DNA of 64,000 nucleotides, from contig NZ_BOOF01000005.1 of the NCBI RefSeq assembly GCF_016863095.1, positions 62,001 to 126,000 of the forward strand. The letters are read 5' to 3'. The notes under the pieces were generated by a model that made no database searches, was not told the DNA's origin, and saw nothing but the letters and a program-made list of their open reading frames with translations. Of the stretch, positions 25,028-33,156 are shown piece after piece (the first letter of the stretch is position 1; the number at the start of each line of letters is the position of its first letter). Source of the stretch: Microbispora siamensis. Lineage in GTDB: Bacteria > Actinomycetota > Actinomycetes > Streptosporangiales > Streptosporangiaceae. Both the position numbers and the translations under genes were made by a program.

Positions 25028-26554
25028 ATGAACTCCTCACTGAACGCGGCCAGGCGCCGGTGGGACCTCGACGAGGCGCGTACGGACGTCGTGGACGTGC
25101 TCGTGGTCGGCCTGGGGGCGACGGGGGCCGGAGCCGCGCTCGACGCCGCCTCACGCGGGCTGTCGGTGGCCGCCGTGGACGCCCACGACCTGGCGTTCGG
25201 CACCTCCCGGTGGAGCTCCAAGCTGATCCACGGCGGGCTGCGCTACCTCGCGAGCGGGCAGGTCGGCGTGGCGTGGGAGAGCGCGGTGGAGCGCGACGCC
25301 CTGCTGCGCTTCACGGCGCCCCATCTCGTCGCCGCCCATCCGTACCTGCTGCCGCTGACGCCGGACGTCCCCCGGGGGCAGGCCGCGACCCTCATGACCG
25401 GCTACCGCCTGGGCGACGCGCTGCGGGCCGCCGCGGGCACGCCGCGGCGCCTGCTGCCCGGCCCCTCCCGGCTCGCGGCGGACCGGGCGCTCGCGCTCGC
25501 CCCGTCGCTGCGCGCGGACGGCCTGCGCGGGGCGCTGCTGTCGTGGGACGGCCGGGTGGTGGACGACGCCCGCCTGGTCGTGGCGCTGGCGCGTACGGCC
25601 GCCGCCCACGGCGCCCGGATCCTCACCCGGTGCCGGGCGCTGGCGCTCGCCGGGGACGGCGCCCGGGTGCGCGACGAGCTGACCGGCGACGAGTTCGACA
25701 TCCGGGCCCGTGCGGTGATCAACGCGACCGGCGTGTGGGCGGGAGAGCTGACGCCGTCGGTGGCGCTGCGTCCCTCGCGGGGCACGCACCTCGTCCTGCG
25801 CCCCGGCGCCCTCGGCGCGCTGCGCGCGGGGCTGCACGTGCCGATCCCCGGCGAGCGCGCCCGCTTCGCGCTGGTGCTCCCCCAGGCCGACGGGCGGGTC
25901 TACGCCGGGCTGACCGACGAGCCGCTCGACGGCCCGGTCCCGGACGTCCCCGAGGCTCCCGAGAGCGACGTCGCGTTCCTGCTCGAACTCGTCGGGACGG
26001 TGCTGGAGCGGCCGCTGTCCCGCGCGGACGTCGCCGGCGCCTTCGCCGGGCTGCGGCCCCTGGTCGGCACGGCGGACGCGGTCGGCACGGTCGGCGCACC
26101 GGCCTCCCCCGACGGCCGGACGGCCGACCTGTCCCGCCGCCACGCCGTGCTGCGCTCGCCGGACGGCGTCGTGACGGTCGTGGGCGGGAAGCTCACCACG
26201 TATCGGCGGATGGCCGAGGACGCCGTCGACGCCGCCTGCCCCCACGCCCGCCCGAGCCGTACGGCGCGGCTGCCCCTGGTCGGGGCCGGGCCGGTGCGGC
26301 CGGGCACGCCCGGGCGGCTGGCCCGCAGGTACGGCTCGGAGTCCTGGGCGGTGCGCGACCTGATGCGCCGGGATCCGGCCCTGGCCGAACCGGTGGCGCT
26401 GGGGATCACCCGGGCCGAACTGGTGTGGGCCGTGCGCCACGAGGGCGCCCTGGACGCCGGCGACCTGCTGGACCGGCGGACCAGGATCGGCCTGGTGCCC
26501 GAGGACCGGGCGGCGGCCCTCCCCGCCGCCGAGGCCGCCCTGGCCTACTCCTGA
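25028..26554 (+). CDS. glpD: FAD-dependent glycerol-3-phosphate dehydrogenase
   Basis: A 508-residue aerobic GlpD that oxidises sn-glycerol 3-phosphate to DHAP, passing electrons to quinone at the membrane. The N-terminal FAD motif VLVVGLGATGAGAALDAASRG (split by family convention at GxGxxG) is followed by SSKLIHGGLRYL, the family signature, and GKLTTYRRMAEDAVD near residue 390. The ATG at 25028 follows GTGGAGGGGAC. It is shorter at the C-terminus than E. coli GlpD but similar to actinobacterial forms. It shares a control region with the alkyl-DHAP-synthase-like gene. Confidence 0.95.
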   Translation: MNSSLNAARRRWDLDEARTDVVDVLVVGLGATGAGAALDAASRGLSVAAVDAHDLAFGTSRWSSKLIHGGLRYLASGQVGVAWESAVERDALLRFTAPHLVAAHPYLLPLTPDVPRGQAATLMTGYRLGDALRAAAGTPRRLLPGPSRLAADRALALAPSLRADGLRGALLSWDGRVVDDARLVVALARTAAAHGARILTRCRALALAGDGARVRDELTGDEFDIRARAVINATGVWAGELTPSVALRPSRGTHLVLRPGALGALRAGLHVPIPGERARFALVLPQADGRVYAGLTDEPLDGPVPDVPEAPESDVAFLLELVGTVLERPLSRADVAGAFAGLRPLVGTADAVGTVGAPASPDGRTADLSRRHAVLRSPDGVVTVVGGKLTTYRRMAEDAVDAACPHARPSRTARLPLVGAGPVRPGTPGRLARRYGSESWAVRDLMRRDPALAEPVALGITRAELVWAVRHEGALDAGDLLDRRTRIGLVPEDRAAALPAAEAALAYS

Positions 26555-26680
26555 CCCCGCCCGCCCTCTTCCGGATCCCGCCCGCCCTCGCCCGGAACGC
26601 ATTCACGGGCAGTATGCGGAAATTTGCGGATTTAACGTCGATTTACGGCCCCGCCCCCGCGACCTCTGACTCAATTGGAT

Positions 26681-26699
26681 AAGGTTAGTCTTACCTAAG
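26681..26699. promoter_or_regulatory. iron box (IdeR/DmdR-type operator)
   Basis: The 19-bp sequence AAGGTTAGTCTTACCTAAG reads, on the minus strand, TTAGGTAAGACTAACCTT, matching 15 of 18 positions of the IdeR/DmdR consensus TTAGGTTAGGCTAACCTAA. It ends 26 nt before the preferred start of the sucrase/ferredoxin-like gene, so that gene should be repressed by Fe2+-loaded IdeR/DmdR1. Confidence 0.85.
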
Positions 26700-26725
26700 A
26701 AACACGAGTGAAGGACGGGGACCGG

Positions 26726-27631
26726 ATGGCCAACGGGTGCGAGCACCCCGCCGCCTGCCACACGGGCGAGGCGCCGATCCTGGCGAGCGCGACCAAGAAG
26801 GGCCGCTTCTGGCTGCTCATCGAGCACGCGGGGCCCTGGGCCGCGGAGCTGGAGGAGTGCCGGCTGCCCGACGACGTCCACCGGCTGATCTCCCGCGCCA
26901 GGGCTCTTGACATCCGGCCGCAACTGATCCGCCGGCCCGGCCGCCGCGAGGCCCTCACGGGCCCCCTGCACGTCTACGTGGCCGCGTCCGCGGTGGAGGA
27001 TCCGTGGCTCGCCGAGGGCTTCGTGGAGCGCCCCGACGATCTTGACCTGGGCGCTCTCGTGCACGGAGTGGTTCCGGAGTCCTGCATACTGGTGAGCGAG
27101 CCGATGTACCTGGTCTGCACGCACGGCAGGCACAACGCGTGCTGTGCGCGTCTGGGACTCCCGCTGGCGCGGTCCCTCGACGAGAACCTGCCCGGCGAAG
27201 TGTGGGAAACCACACATGTCGGCGGCGATCGATACGCCGCCAACCTCGTATGCTTGCCACACGGGCTTTACTACGGCAGCATGTCTCAGGCTGCTGCGAT
27301 CGCGGCGGCAAACGCGTACCGGCACGGCGAGGTCGTCCTCGACCGTTTCCGGGGACGCGCGGGTATCCCTGAGCCACTGCAGGCCGCCGAGCACTTCGTC
27401 CGGGCGCATACCGGCGAGCTCTCGGTCGGCGGGGTGGCCGTGGAATCCTCCCGGTCGGTTGACGACACCACGATCTGCGTCGTGCGGCGCACGACGGAGC
27501 GTGGGACGTCGCGGTTTCGGGTCGTGGTCGAACCCACGGTGTTCACGGCACCGTGCGGGATGACCTGCGCCGACGGAATCCCGACCTACAGGTTGGCCGA
27601 GCTGAGCGAGCTCACGCCGGTATTGACCTGA
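26726..27631 (+). CDS. sucrase/ferredoxin-like family protein, iron-regulated
   Basis: A 301-residue protein of the Suc/Fer-like family: a thioredoxin-like ferredoxin fold with cysteine motif VCTHGRHNACCARLG near residue 138 and HVGGDRYAANLVCLPHGLYYG downstream. Family proteins are thought to bind a [2Fe-2S] cluster. The iron box just upstream suggests a job in low-iron conditions, for example ferric-siderophore reduction or iron-sparing electron transfer; this is inference. ATG 26726 (MANGCEHPAACHTGEAP) is preferred over GTG 26708 because AAGGACGGGG precedes it. No siderophore transport genes are adjacent. Confidence 0.85.
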   Translation: MANGCEHPAACHTGEAPILASATKKGRFWLLIEHAGPWAAELEECRLPDDVHRLISRARALDIRPQLIRRPGRREALTGPLHVYVAASAVEDPWLAEGFVERPDDLDLGALVHGVVPESCILVSEPMYLVCTHGRHNACCARLGLPLARSLDENLPGEVWETTHVGGDRYAANLVCLPHGLYYGSMSQAAAIAAANAYRHGEVVLDRFRGRAGIPEPLQAAEHFVRAHTGELSVGGVAVESSRSVDDTTICVVRRTTERGTSRFRVVVEPTVFTAPCGMTCADGIPTYRLAELSELTPVLT

Positions 27632-27684
27632 GGGCTCCTCCCCGGAGCCGGGAACACCACGGCCTATCCCGGCGTTGGCACAAG

Positions 27685-27701
27685 GGACGCCACAAGCGTC
27701 C
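27685..27701. promoter_or_regulatory. dyad GGACGC-CACAA-GCGTCC upstream of whiB
   Basis: Perfect 6-bp inverted repeat with a 5-bp centre, 47 bp before the whiB start. Three SCACAA copies (about 27678, 27691 and 27709) run through the same segment. This could be an operator for autoregulation or a small 5'-UTR hairpin; no clear -10/-35 pair can be assigned. Confidence 0.4.
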
Positions 27702-27747
27702 AATGCGGCACAAACACTGAAATACCTCTCACCAAAGGTGGTTTCTC

Positions 27748-28062
27748 ATGTCTCAGGTACGTCGGCAGCTCGCCCGCCCGCGCCCCAGCTGGGGTTGGCA
27801 GGATGATGCCGCGTGCCGGGGAGAGGACCTGGTGCTGTTCTTCGGTCCTGACGGCGAGCGTCAGCCCGAGCGCGACATCCGGGAGCGCAAGGCCAAGGCC
27901 ATCTGCGCTCAGTGTCCTGTGCGAGCGGAGTGCCTCGACTACGCGCTCTCCCGTCCGGAGAAGTACGGCACGTGGGGCGGCCTCAACGAGGACGAGCGCG
28001 CGTCCGAGCGTCGCCGTCGCATGCGCCGCGCCGCCAGCGCCGGCATCAGCGCCGTCGCCTGA
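27748..28062 (+). CDS. WhiB-family iron-sulfur transcription factor
   Basis: A 104-residue WhiB-like protein. The four cluster cysteines are Cys23, Cys53, Cys56 and Cys62 (AAC, CAQCPVRAEC), followed by the turn GTWGGLNEDER and a basic C-terminal tail RRRRMRRAAS for DNA contact. It should bind a [4Fe-4S] cluster sensitive to O2/NO and act with sigma factor. It lacks the AT-hook of WhiB7/WblC, so it is not that resistance regulator; which Wbl class it belongs to I cannot tell. The start is fixed by AAAGGTGG 7 nt before ATG. Confidence 0.96.
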   Translation: MSQVRRQLARPRPSWGWQDDAACRGEDLVLFFGPDGERQPERDIRERKAKAICAQCPVRAECLDYALSRPEKYGTWGGLNEDERASERRRRMRRAASAGISAVA

Positions 28063-28149
28063 GCGTTTCCCCCTTCCCCGACACGCGTCACCGCTGGGCG
28101 CTTCGCGTCCCGTCCCCCGATCCGGGCGACGGCGCACGCGGAGCGCCCT

Positions 28150-28821
28150 TCAGGTGTCATCCGTCCCTCCACATCCCGCCCCGGCCAGCAGGCCCAGCAC
28201 GTCGTCATCGGTGAGCTGGTCGAACCGCCGATACCACTGGCCCACCGCGCGGAAGTTCTCCGGCGTGGCCGGCACCACGACCTCGTCCGCCTCGCCCCGC
28301 ATCGCCTCCACCGTCTCCGGAGCGGCGACCGGCACCGCCAGCGTCACCCGGCCCCGTCCCGCCTGGATCGTCCGTACGGCCCGCAGCGCCGCGCGCGCCG
28401 TCCCTCCGGTCGCCAGGCCGTCGTCCACCACGATCACGTCGCGGCCGCGCAGCTCCGGCAGCGGCCGATCCCCCCGGTAGACCCGCACCCGCCTGGCCAG
28501 CTCACGCCGCTCGCTGCCGGTCACCTCCGCCACGTCCTCCGGCTCCAGGCCGAGCCGGTCGAGCATCTCGGAGTCGAACACGGGCCGCCCGCCCTCCGCG
28601 ATCGCGCCGACCCCGAGCTCGGGCCGGGCCGGATGCCCGATCTTCCGGGTCACCAGCACGTCGAGCGGGGCGCGCAGCCGCTCCGCGATCGGCGCGGCCA
28701 CCGCCACGCCGCCGCGCGGCAGGGCGAGCACCACCGGATCCCGCGGGCTCATGTCCCACAGGACCTCGGCGAGCAGCGCCCCCGCCTCGGCGCGGTCGGC
28801 GTACGGCAGCCGCACCCGCAT
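28150..28821 (-). CDS. phosphoribosyltransferase-fold protein
   Basis: A 223-residue PRTase-fold protein. The PRPP-binding signature VIVVDDGLATGGTARAAL lies at about residues 126-143, with LALPRGGVAVAAPIA and TRKIGHPARPELGVGAIAEGG upstream. In actinomycetes such proteins are found alone or fused to dienelactone-hydrolase domains and are of unknown substrate. ATG 28821 (MRVRLPYADR) is used; GTG 28830 is an in-frame alternative. It converges with whiB and lies 48 nt downstream of rsgA on the same strand. Confidence 0.85.
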   Translation of the reverse strand: MRVRLPYADRAEAGALLAEVLWDMSPRDPVVLALPRGGVAVAAPIAERLRAPLDVLVTRKIGHPARPELGVGAIAEGGRPVFDSEMLDRLGLEPEDVAEVTGSERRELARRVRVYRGDRPLPELRGRDVIVVDDGLATGGTARAALRAVRTIQAGRGRVTLAVPVAAPETVEAMRGEADEVVVPATPENFRAVGQWYRRFDQLTDDDVLGLLAGAGCGGTDDT

Positions 28822-28869
28822 CGTCTTCACGCCCCGGTCATACCCGCCCGGGACGGGAGGCACCCGGCG

Positions 28870-29970
28870 CTACGGGCGGCTCATGCCCCTCATCTGCTTG
28901 TGGATCGTCTTCCACTTGCGGGTCTCCTCGGCACGCAGCCTGGCGTCGGTGCGGCGGGCCATCCAGGCGGCCTCGCGCTGGAGCCTGTTCCAGCTCTCCA
29001 GCCGCCGCTCCGGCAGCTCGCCCGACTCGACCGCCGCCAGCACCGCGCAGCCCGGCTCCTCCCGGTGCCGGCAGTCGGAGAACCGGCAGCTCCCGGCCAG
29101 CTCCTCGATGTCGGAGAAGACCAGGTCCACGCCCTCGCTCATCTCGTACAGGCCCACCCGGCGGATGCCGGGAGTGTCGATGACGAGCCCGCCACCGGGC
29201 AGCGGGATGAGCTGCCGGTGGACGGTGGTGTGCCTGCCCCGCCCGTCGGCGGCCCTGACCTGCTGGGTCTCCATGACCTCCGCGCCGGCGAGGGCGTTGA
29301 CGAGCGTGGACTTGCCCGCGCCCGACGGGCCGAGGACCACCGCGGTCCCGGAGGGGCCGAGATGGGCGCGCACCAGGTCGACGCCGTCGCCGGTGAGCGA
29401 GCAGACCGGGTGGACGTCGACGCCCGGCGCCGCCGCCGCGACGTCGGCGAGGAGATCGTCCAGCCCCTGATCGAAGAGGTCGGCCTTGGTGACGAGCACG
29501 ACCGGCCGGGCGCCGCTCTCCCAGGCGAGCGCCACGAGGCGCTCGATCCTGCCGAGATCGGCGAAATCCGTGGCGTGCATGGACGGCTCGGCCACGAAGA
29601 CCACGTCGACGTTGGCGGCCAGGACCTGGCCCTGGCCGTCGCCCGACAGCCCTCCGCGCGAGTCGCGGCTCACCCCGCCCCGGACGAAGGCCGTACGGCG
29701 GGGCAGCACCTCGGCCAGCTCGTAGCGGCCCTCACTGAGCCGGGTGAGCGCGACCCAGTCGCCCACGCACGGAAGCGCGAGCGGGTCGGCCGCCGCGGCC
29801 CTGCGTACGCGGGCGCCGAACCGCGCCTGGTGGGTTCCGTCGGCGGCGATGACCTCGGCGGCGCCCCGGTCGACCCGCGCCACACGCGCGGGAACGGCGC
29901 CGTCGGGCAGGTCGGGGAGCTGCTCCGCGAGCCCGTCGTGCCAGCCGAGAAGAGAAAGATCGTTGAACAC
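28870..29970 (-). CDS. rsgA: ribosome small-subunit assembly GTPase RsgA
   Basis: A 366-residue circularly permuted GTPase that checks late 30S assembly. An OB-fold (about 40-110) precedes the GTPase with G4 (TKAD) ahead of G1 (GPSGAGKSTLVN) and G3 (DTPG), then the C-terminal zinc domain (CRFSDCRHREEPGC). The start is GTG 29970, with only a distant AAGGG as ribosome site. That site lies in a hairpin that competes with another stem formed by the end of a 17-codon leader ORF (30016-30069), so rsgA translation is probably regulated in its leader. Confidence 0.96.
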   Translation of the reverse strand: MFNDLSLLGWHDGLAEQLPDLPDGAVPARVARVDRGAAEVIAADGTHQARFGARVRRAAAADPLALPCVGDWVALTRLSEGRYELAEVLPRRTAFVRGGVSRDSRGGLSGDGQGQVLAANVDVVFVAEPSMHATDFADLGRIERLVALAWESGARPVVLVTKADLFDQGLDDLLADVAAAAPGVDVHPVCSLTGDGVDLVRAHLGPSGTAVVLGPSGAGKSTLVNALAGAEVMETQQVRAADGRGRHTTVHRQLIPLPGGGLVIDTPGIRRVGLYEMSEGVDLVFSDIEELAGSCRFSDCRHREEPGCAVLAAVESGELPERRLESWNRLQREAAWMARRTDARLRAEETRKWKTIHKQMRGMSRP

Positions 29971-29977
29971 TGCTGGT

Positions 29978-30031
29978 GAACACCCTTCGGAAACCGGGTG
30001 TCCCAGCGAGAGAGACTAGGCGGACACCCGG
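29978..30031 (-). promoter_or_regulatory. mutually exclusive hairpins in the rsgA leader RNA
   Basis: Read on the minus strand: segment 1 CCGGGTGTCC (30031-30022, the last codons of the leader ORF), segment 2 GGACACCCGG (30003-29994), segment 3 GGGTGTTC (29985-29978). Segments 1 and 2 pair perfectly over 10 bp; segment 2 can instead pair with segment 3 over 8 bp (one G-U), extended by CTGG/CCAG. The 2:3 stem buries the AAGGG ribosome site of rsgA; the 1:2 stem frees it. Confidence 0.7.
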
Positions 30032-30069
30032 GAGTTGACGGACGGCATGGTCGTCAGAAAGACCCGCAT
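30016..30069 (-). CDS. 17-residue leader peptide upstream of rsgA
   Basis: The ORF MRVFLTTMPSVNSRVSA has an excellent ribosome site (GGGAGGTGAGG, 5 nt before ATG 30069) and ends at TAG 30016-30018, 45 nt before the rsgA start. Its last codons form the first segment of the competing hairpins in front of rsgA. The peptide has no run of one amino acid, so if it acts by attenuation the signal is more likely overall initiation or elongation than one tRNA. Stable function of the peptide itself is not indicated. Confidence 0.65.
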   Translation of the reverse strand: MRVFLTTMPSVNSRVSA

Positions 30070-30196
30070 AGTCCTCACCTCCCTGTCCTGGCCGCCCGGT
30101 GGCGGCGACGGGAGAACGCTAGCAGCACCCCCGCGGCCCCGCGCAACCGAATAAATCCACCCTCGTCCACGCCGTGCGGAATCACAGGTGACACGA

Positions 30197-30237
30197 CGAC
30201 GGCTCCCCGCGACTCGTGAGGCCGCGGGGAGCCGTCG
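30197..30237. terminator. glyA terminator hairpin
   Basis: Perfect 15-bp stem CGACGGCTCCCCGCG (30197-30211) with its complement at 30223-30237 and an 11-nt loop, 17 nt downstream of the glyA stop on the minus strand. There is no long T-run, as is common in actinomycetes. Confidence 0.8.
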
Positions 30238-30253
30238 CTCGTCGCTTCCGGAA

Positions 30254-31513
30254 TCAGGACAGGCCGGGCGCGGGGAACCGGCTCGTCAACTCGGTGACCT
30301 CGCCGTGCACCCGGGTGATCACGTCCTCCGCGTCGCCCTTGGCCACGGCGGTGACGACCTCGTCCATCCACGCGGCGATCTGGCGCATCTCGGCCTCGCC
30401 CATCCCGCGCGAGGTGACCGACGGCGTGCCGATGCGGATGCCCGACGGGTCGAACGGCTTGCGCGGGTCGAAGGGCACGGTGTTGTAGTTGGTCTCCAGG
30501 CCCGCCCGGTCGAGGGCCTGCGCCGCCGGCTTGCCCCCGACGCCCTTGGACGTGAGGTCCATCAGGATCAGGTGGTTGTCGGTGCCGCCGGAGACCAGGT
30601 CGAACCCGCGGGCGAGCAGCTCGTCGGCGAGCGCCTGGGCGTTCTTCACGATCTGCGCGGCGTAGGTCCTGAACTCCGGCTGGGCGGCCTCGTGCAGGGC
30701 GACGGCGATGGCGGCGGTGGTGTGGTTGTGCGGGCCGCCCTGCAGTCCGGGGAACACGGCCTTGTCGAGCGCCTTGCCGACCTCTTCGGAGTTCGCCATG
30801 AGCATCGCGCCGCGCGGGCCGCGCAGGGTCTTGTGGGTGGTCGTGGAGATCACGTCCGCGTGCCCGACCGGCGAGGGGTGGGCGCCACCGGCGACGAGGC
30901 CCGCGATGTGGGCGATGTCGGCCGCCAGCACCGCGCCGACCTCCCTGGCGATCTCGGCGAAGGCCGGGAAGTCGATCGTGCGCGGGATCGCGGTGCCGCC
31001 GCAGAAGATCAGCTTGGGCCGGTGCTCCAACGCCAGCGTGCGCACCTCGTCCATGTCGATGCGGCCGGTGTCGCGGCGCACGCCGTACCGGACCGAGTTG
31101 AACCACTTGCCGGTGGCGGACACCGACCAGCCGTGGGTGAGGTGGCCGCCGAACGGCAGGCCCATGCCGAGCACGGTGTCGCCGGGGTTCAGGAACGCCA
31201 GGTAGATCGCAAGGTTGGCGGGCGAGCCGGAGTAGGGCTGGACGTTGGCGTGGCTCACGCCGAAGACCGACTTGGCCCGCTCGATCGCCAGCGTCTCGAT
31301 CTTGTCGATGACCTGCTGGCCCTCGTAGTAGCGCTTGCCCGGGTAGCCCTCGGAGTACTTGTTGGTGAGAACGGTCCCGGTCGCCTCCAGGACGGCCCTG
31401 GACACGTAGTTCTCGGACGCGATCAGCTTGACGGTGTCGGCCTGCCGCCGCTCCTCCGCCCTGATCAGTTCGGCGATCTCGGGATCGACGGCGTTCAGCG
31501 AGTTCTCAGCCAT
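30254..31513 (-). CDS. glyA: serine hydroxymethyltransferase
   Basis: A 419-residue PLP enzyme that interconverts serine and glycine with tetrahydrofolate, feeding one-carbon units to purine and methionine synthesis. The PLP lysine is in STTTHKTLRGPRG (about residue 228); other landmarks are KLIASENYVS, TNKYSEGYPGKRYYEG and VQPYSGSPAN. Start ATG 31513 follows AAGGAAGG. A ZTP-type riboswitch lies in its 5' leader. The terminator follows 17 nt after the stop. Confidence 0.98.
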   Translation of the reverse strand: MAENSLNAVDPEIAELIRAEERRQADTVKLIASENYVSRAVLEATGTVLTNKYSEGYPGKRYYEGQQVIDKIETLAIERAKSVFGVSHANVQPYSGSPANLAIYLAFLNPGDTVLGMGLPFGGHLTHGWSVSATGKWFNSVRYGVRRDTGRIDMDEVRTLALEHRPKLIFCGGTAIPRTIDFPAFAEIAREVGAVLAADIAHIAGLVAGGAHPSPVGHADVISTTTHKTLRGPRGAMLMANSEEVGKALDKAVFPGLQGGPHNHTTAAIAVALHEAAQPEFRTYAAQIVKNAQALADELLARGFDLVSGGTDNHLILMDLTSKGVGGKPAAQALDRAGLETNYNTVPFDPRKPFDPSGIRIGTPSVTSRGMGEAEMRQIAAWMDEVVTAVAKGDAEDVITRVHGEVTELTSRFPAPGLS

Positions 31514-31542
31514 GGCGCCTTCCTTCTCCACGTCGACGGCGG

Positions 31543-31637
31543 CGGCGACCCAGGCGCACGGCCTCCGCGAATTCGCTCCCCGGTGGTGCCCCACCTAGTG
31601 ACGCGCCACAGGAGCACGTCAGCGCCAGTCGCGACGT
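31543..31637 (-). ncRNA. ZTP (ZMP) riboswitch, pfl motif, upstream of glyA
   Basis: Reading on the minus strand, the leader contains the two conserved halves of the pfl motif: the 5' part GACTGGCG ... GGTGGGGCACCACCGGGGAG (stem-loop with CCGGGGAGCG) and the 3' part GCCGTGCGCCTGGGT, which forms the pseudoknot half. A GATAAAGT -10-like element lies just upstream (31642-31649). ZTP riboswitches sense the purine intermediate ZMP/ZTP when 10-formyl-THF is low and turn on folate genes such as glyA. Expression probably runs through the AAGGAAGG ribosome site downstream. Confidence 0.88.
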
Positions 31638-31666
31638 CCCCACTTTATCGGAGCGGGACGACCCCC

Positions 31667-33124
31667 TCATTCCGGCGAGACGGGCAGCCCGGCGAAGAGC
31701 CCGAACCCGGGAGCGTCGAAACCGATCTCCTCCAGGCCCTCCGGCACATTCGTGTACGTCGCGTAGAGAGGAAGCACGTCACCCGGGTGGAAGAACTGGG
31801 TGGGGAGCGCGCTGCACAGGCAGCCGCCGTCCTTGCTCGCGGGCATGAACTTGGATCCGCTCGGCGGATCCACGAGGGCGGCGCCCGACATCTCAGCGCC
31901 GAACAGATCCCTCGGCCACCACCGGTTCCCATCCTTAAGGGTGACCGTCAGCTGCACGCTCACGGAGGTCCCCCGCCGCCGCACCGCGTCGATGGCCACG
32001 TGGAGCGAGGAACCGTTGAACGTGACGTCCCGGGTCGCCAGCGGGCCCTTCTGCGGTGTCGACCCGCCAAAGGGGCGCAGCGCCAGGACCAGGACCGCGG
32101 CGGCCACTACGAGCGCCCCACCCGCCGCCGCGACCGGCACCCACCGGCGGCCACGGCGCCCGCCCGTTCGGCCCGCCCCGGCCTCGTCCGGTGCCGCCCC
32201 GCCCGATCCGTCCGCGCCGTCCGGCGCCGTGCCCGCGCGGCGGGTCGGCTCGGCGGAGGTCGCCCAGATGTCGCTGACGATCCTCGTGGCGGCCTCGACC
32301 GCCACCTCCTCCCGGCCGAGCAGCCGGTCGAGGAGCCGCTGGGCGCTCGGCCGCCGGGCCGGGTCCTTGTCCAGCGCCTGCTCGACCAGGGCCCGCAGGC
32401 GCTCGTCCATCCCCGTCAGGTACGGCACGTGGTGGGCGACCCGGTAGAGGACCTCCGGGGCCGGGCCACTGCCGAACGGCGGCCTGCCGGTGGCGGCGTA
32501 CGCGACCACGCAGCCCCAGGCGAAGACGTCGGCCGCGGAGGTCACCGGCTCCCCCCGCGCCTGCTCGGGCGACATGTAACTGGGCGTCCCGATCACGGTG
32601 CCGGTCCGCTCCGCGAGCGTGTCGGCGAGGTGGGCCACGCCGAAGTCGATCACTCGAGGGCCGAGGGGCGAGAGCAGGATGTTGGACGGCTTGAGGTCGC
32701 GGTGCACGATCCCCGCCTCGTGGATGGCCGCGAGGGCCGTCGCGACGCCGACGGCGAGCGCGTCGAGGTTCGAGCCGGACAGCGGGCCCTGCGCGTCGAT
32801 CACCGACGACAGGTCGGGACCGTCGACGTACTCGGTGACGAGATAGTGCCGGTCGCCGTCCCGCCCGGCGTCGAGGAGCGGCGCGGTGCAGAACCTGGCG
32901 ACGCGCTTGGCGGCCTCCGCCTCCTTGCGGAACCGGGCCCGGAACTCCTCCTGGGCGGCCAGCTCCGGCCGCATGACCTTGAGCGCCACCTGGCGGCCGG
33001 CCGGATCGCGGGCAAGATAGACGATGCCCATCCCGCCCTCCCCCAGGCGGCGTACGGGGACGTAGGGACCGATCGTGCGCCGGTGGGTCGTGGTGGGGTC
33101 ACCGGTGGAAGGCTGTGCGTCCAT
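31667..33124 (-). CDS. membrane-anchored Ser/Thr protein kinase
   Basis: A 485-residue kinase: GEGGMGIVYLA (28-38), Lys49, HRDLKPSN with catalytic Asp143, DFG at 160-162, GTPSYMSPEQ activation segment. A Gly/Ala/Arg-rich linker (about 275-330) leads to one membrane helix (about 330-352) and a ~130-residue outer domain with DUF4352-like beta pattern (DVTFNGSSLHVAIDAV ... LPLYATYTNVPEGL). ATG 33124 is chosen because GGAAGG lies 9 nt upstream; ATG 33133 would touch it. It lies 153 bp upstream of glyA but glyA has its own leader and -10-like element. Confidence 0.93.
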   Translation of the reverse strand: MDAQPSTGDPTTTHRRTIGPYVPVRRLGEGGMGIVYLARDPAGRQVALKVMRPELAAQEEFRARFRKEAEAAKRVARFCTAPLLDAGRDGDRHYLVTEYVDGPDLSSVIDAQGPLSGSNLDALAVGVATALAAIHEAGIVHRDLKPSNILLSPLGPRVIDFGVAHLADTLAERTGTVIGTPSYMSPEQARGEPVTSAADVFAWGCVVAYAATGRPPFGSGPAPEVLYRVAHHVPYLTGMDERLRALVEQALDKDPARRPSAQRLLDRLLGREEVAVEAATRIVSDIWATSAEPTRRAGTAPDGADGSGGAAPDEAGAGRTGGRRGRRWVPVAAAGGALVVAAAVLVLALRPFGGSTPQKGPLATRDVTFNGSSLHVAIDAVRRRGTSVSVQLTVTLKDGNRWWPRDLFGAEMSGAALVDPPSGSKFMPASKDGGCLCSALPTQFFHPGDVLPLYATYTNVPEGLEEIGFDAPGFGLFAGLPVSPE

Positions 33125-33156
33125 CGACGCCATCCTTCCACCGCTATCAGGATGGA

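Noticed and set aside
27633-27649. Terminator GGCTCC-N5-GGAGCC after the sucrase/ferredoxin gene
   Set aside because: Only about 6-7 bp with no T-run; too weak to assert.
27748-28062. WhiB7/WblC antibiotic-resistance regulator
   Set aside because: The C-terminal AT-hook (RGRP-like) is absent and the upstream region lacks the long attenuating uORF typical of whiB7.
28063-28149. Terminator between whiB and the phosphoribosyltransferase gene
   Set aside because: GC-rich but without a convincing continuous stem.
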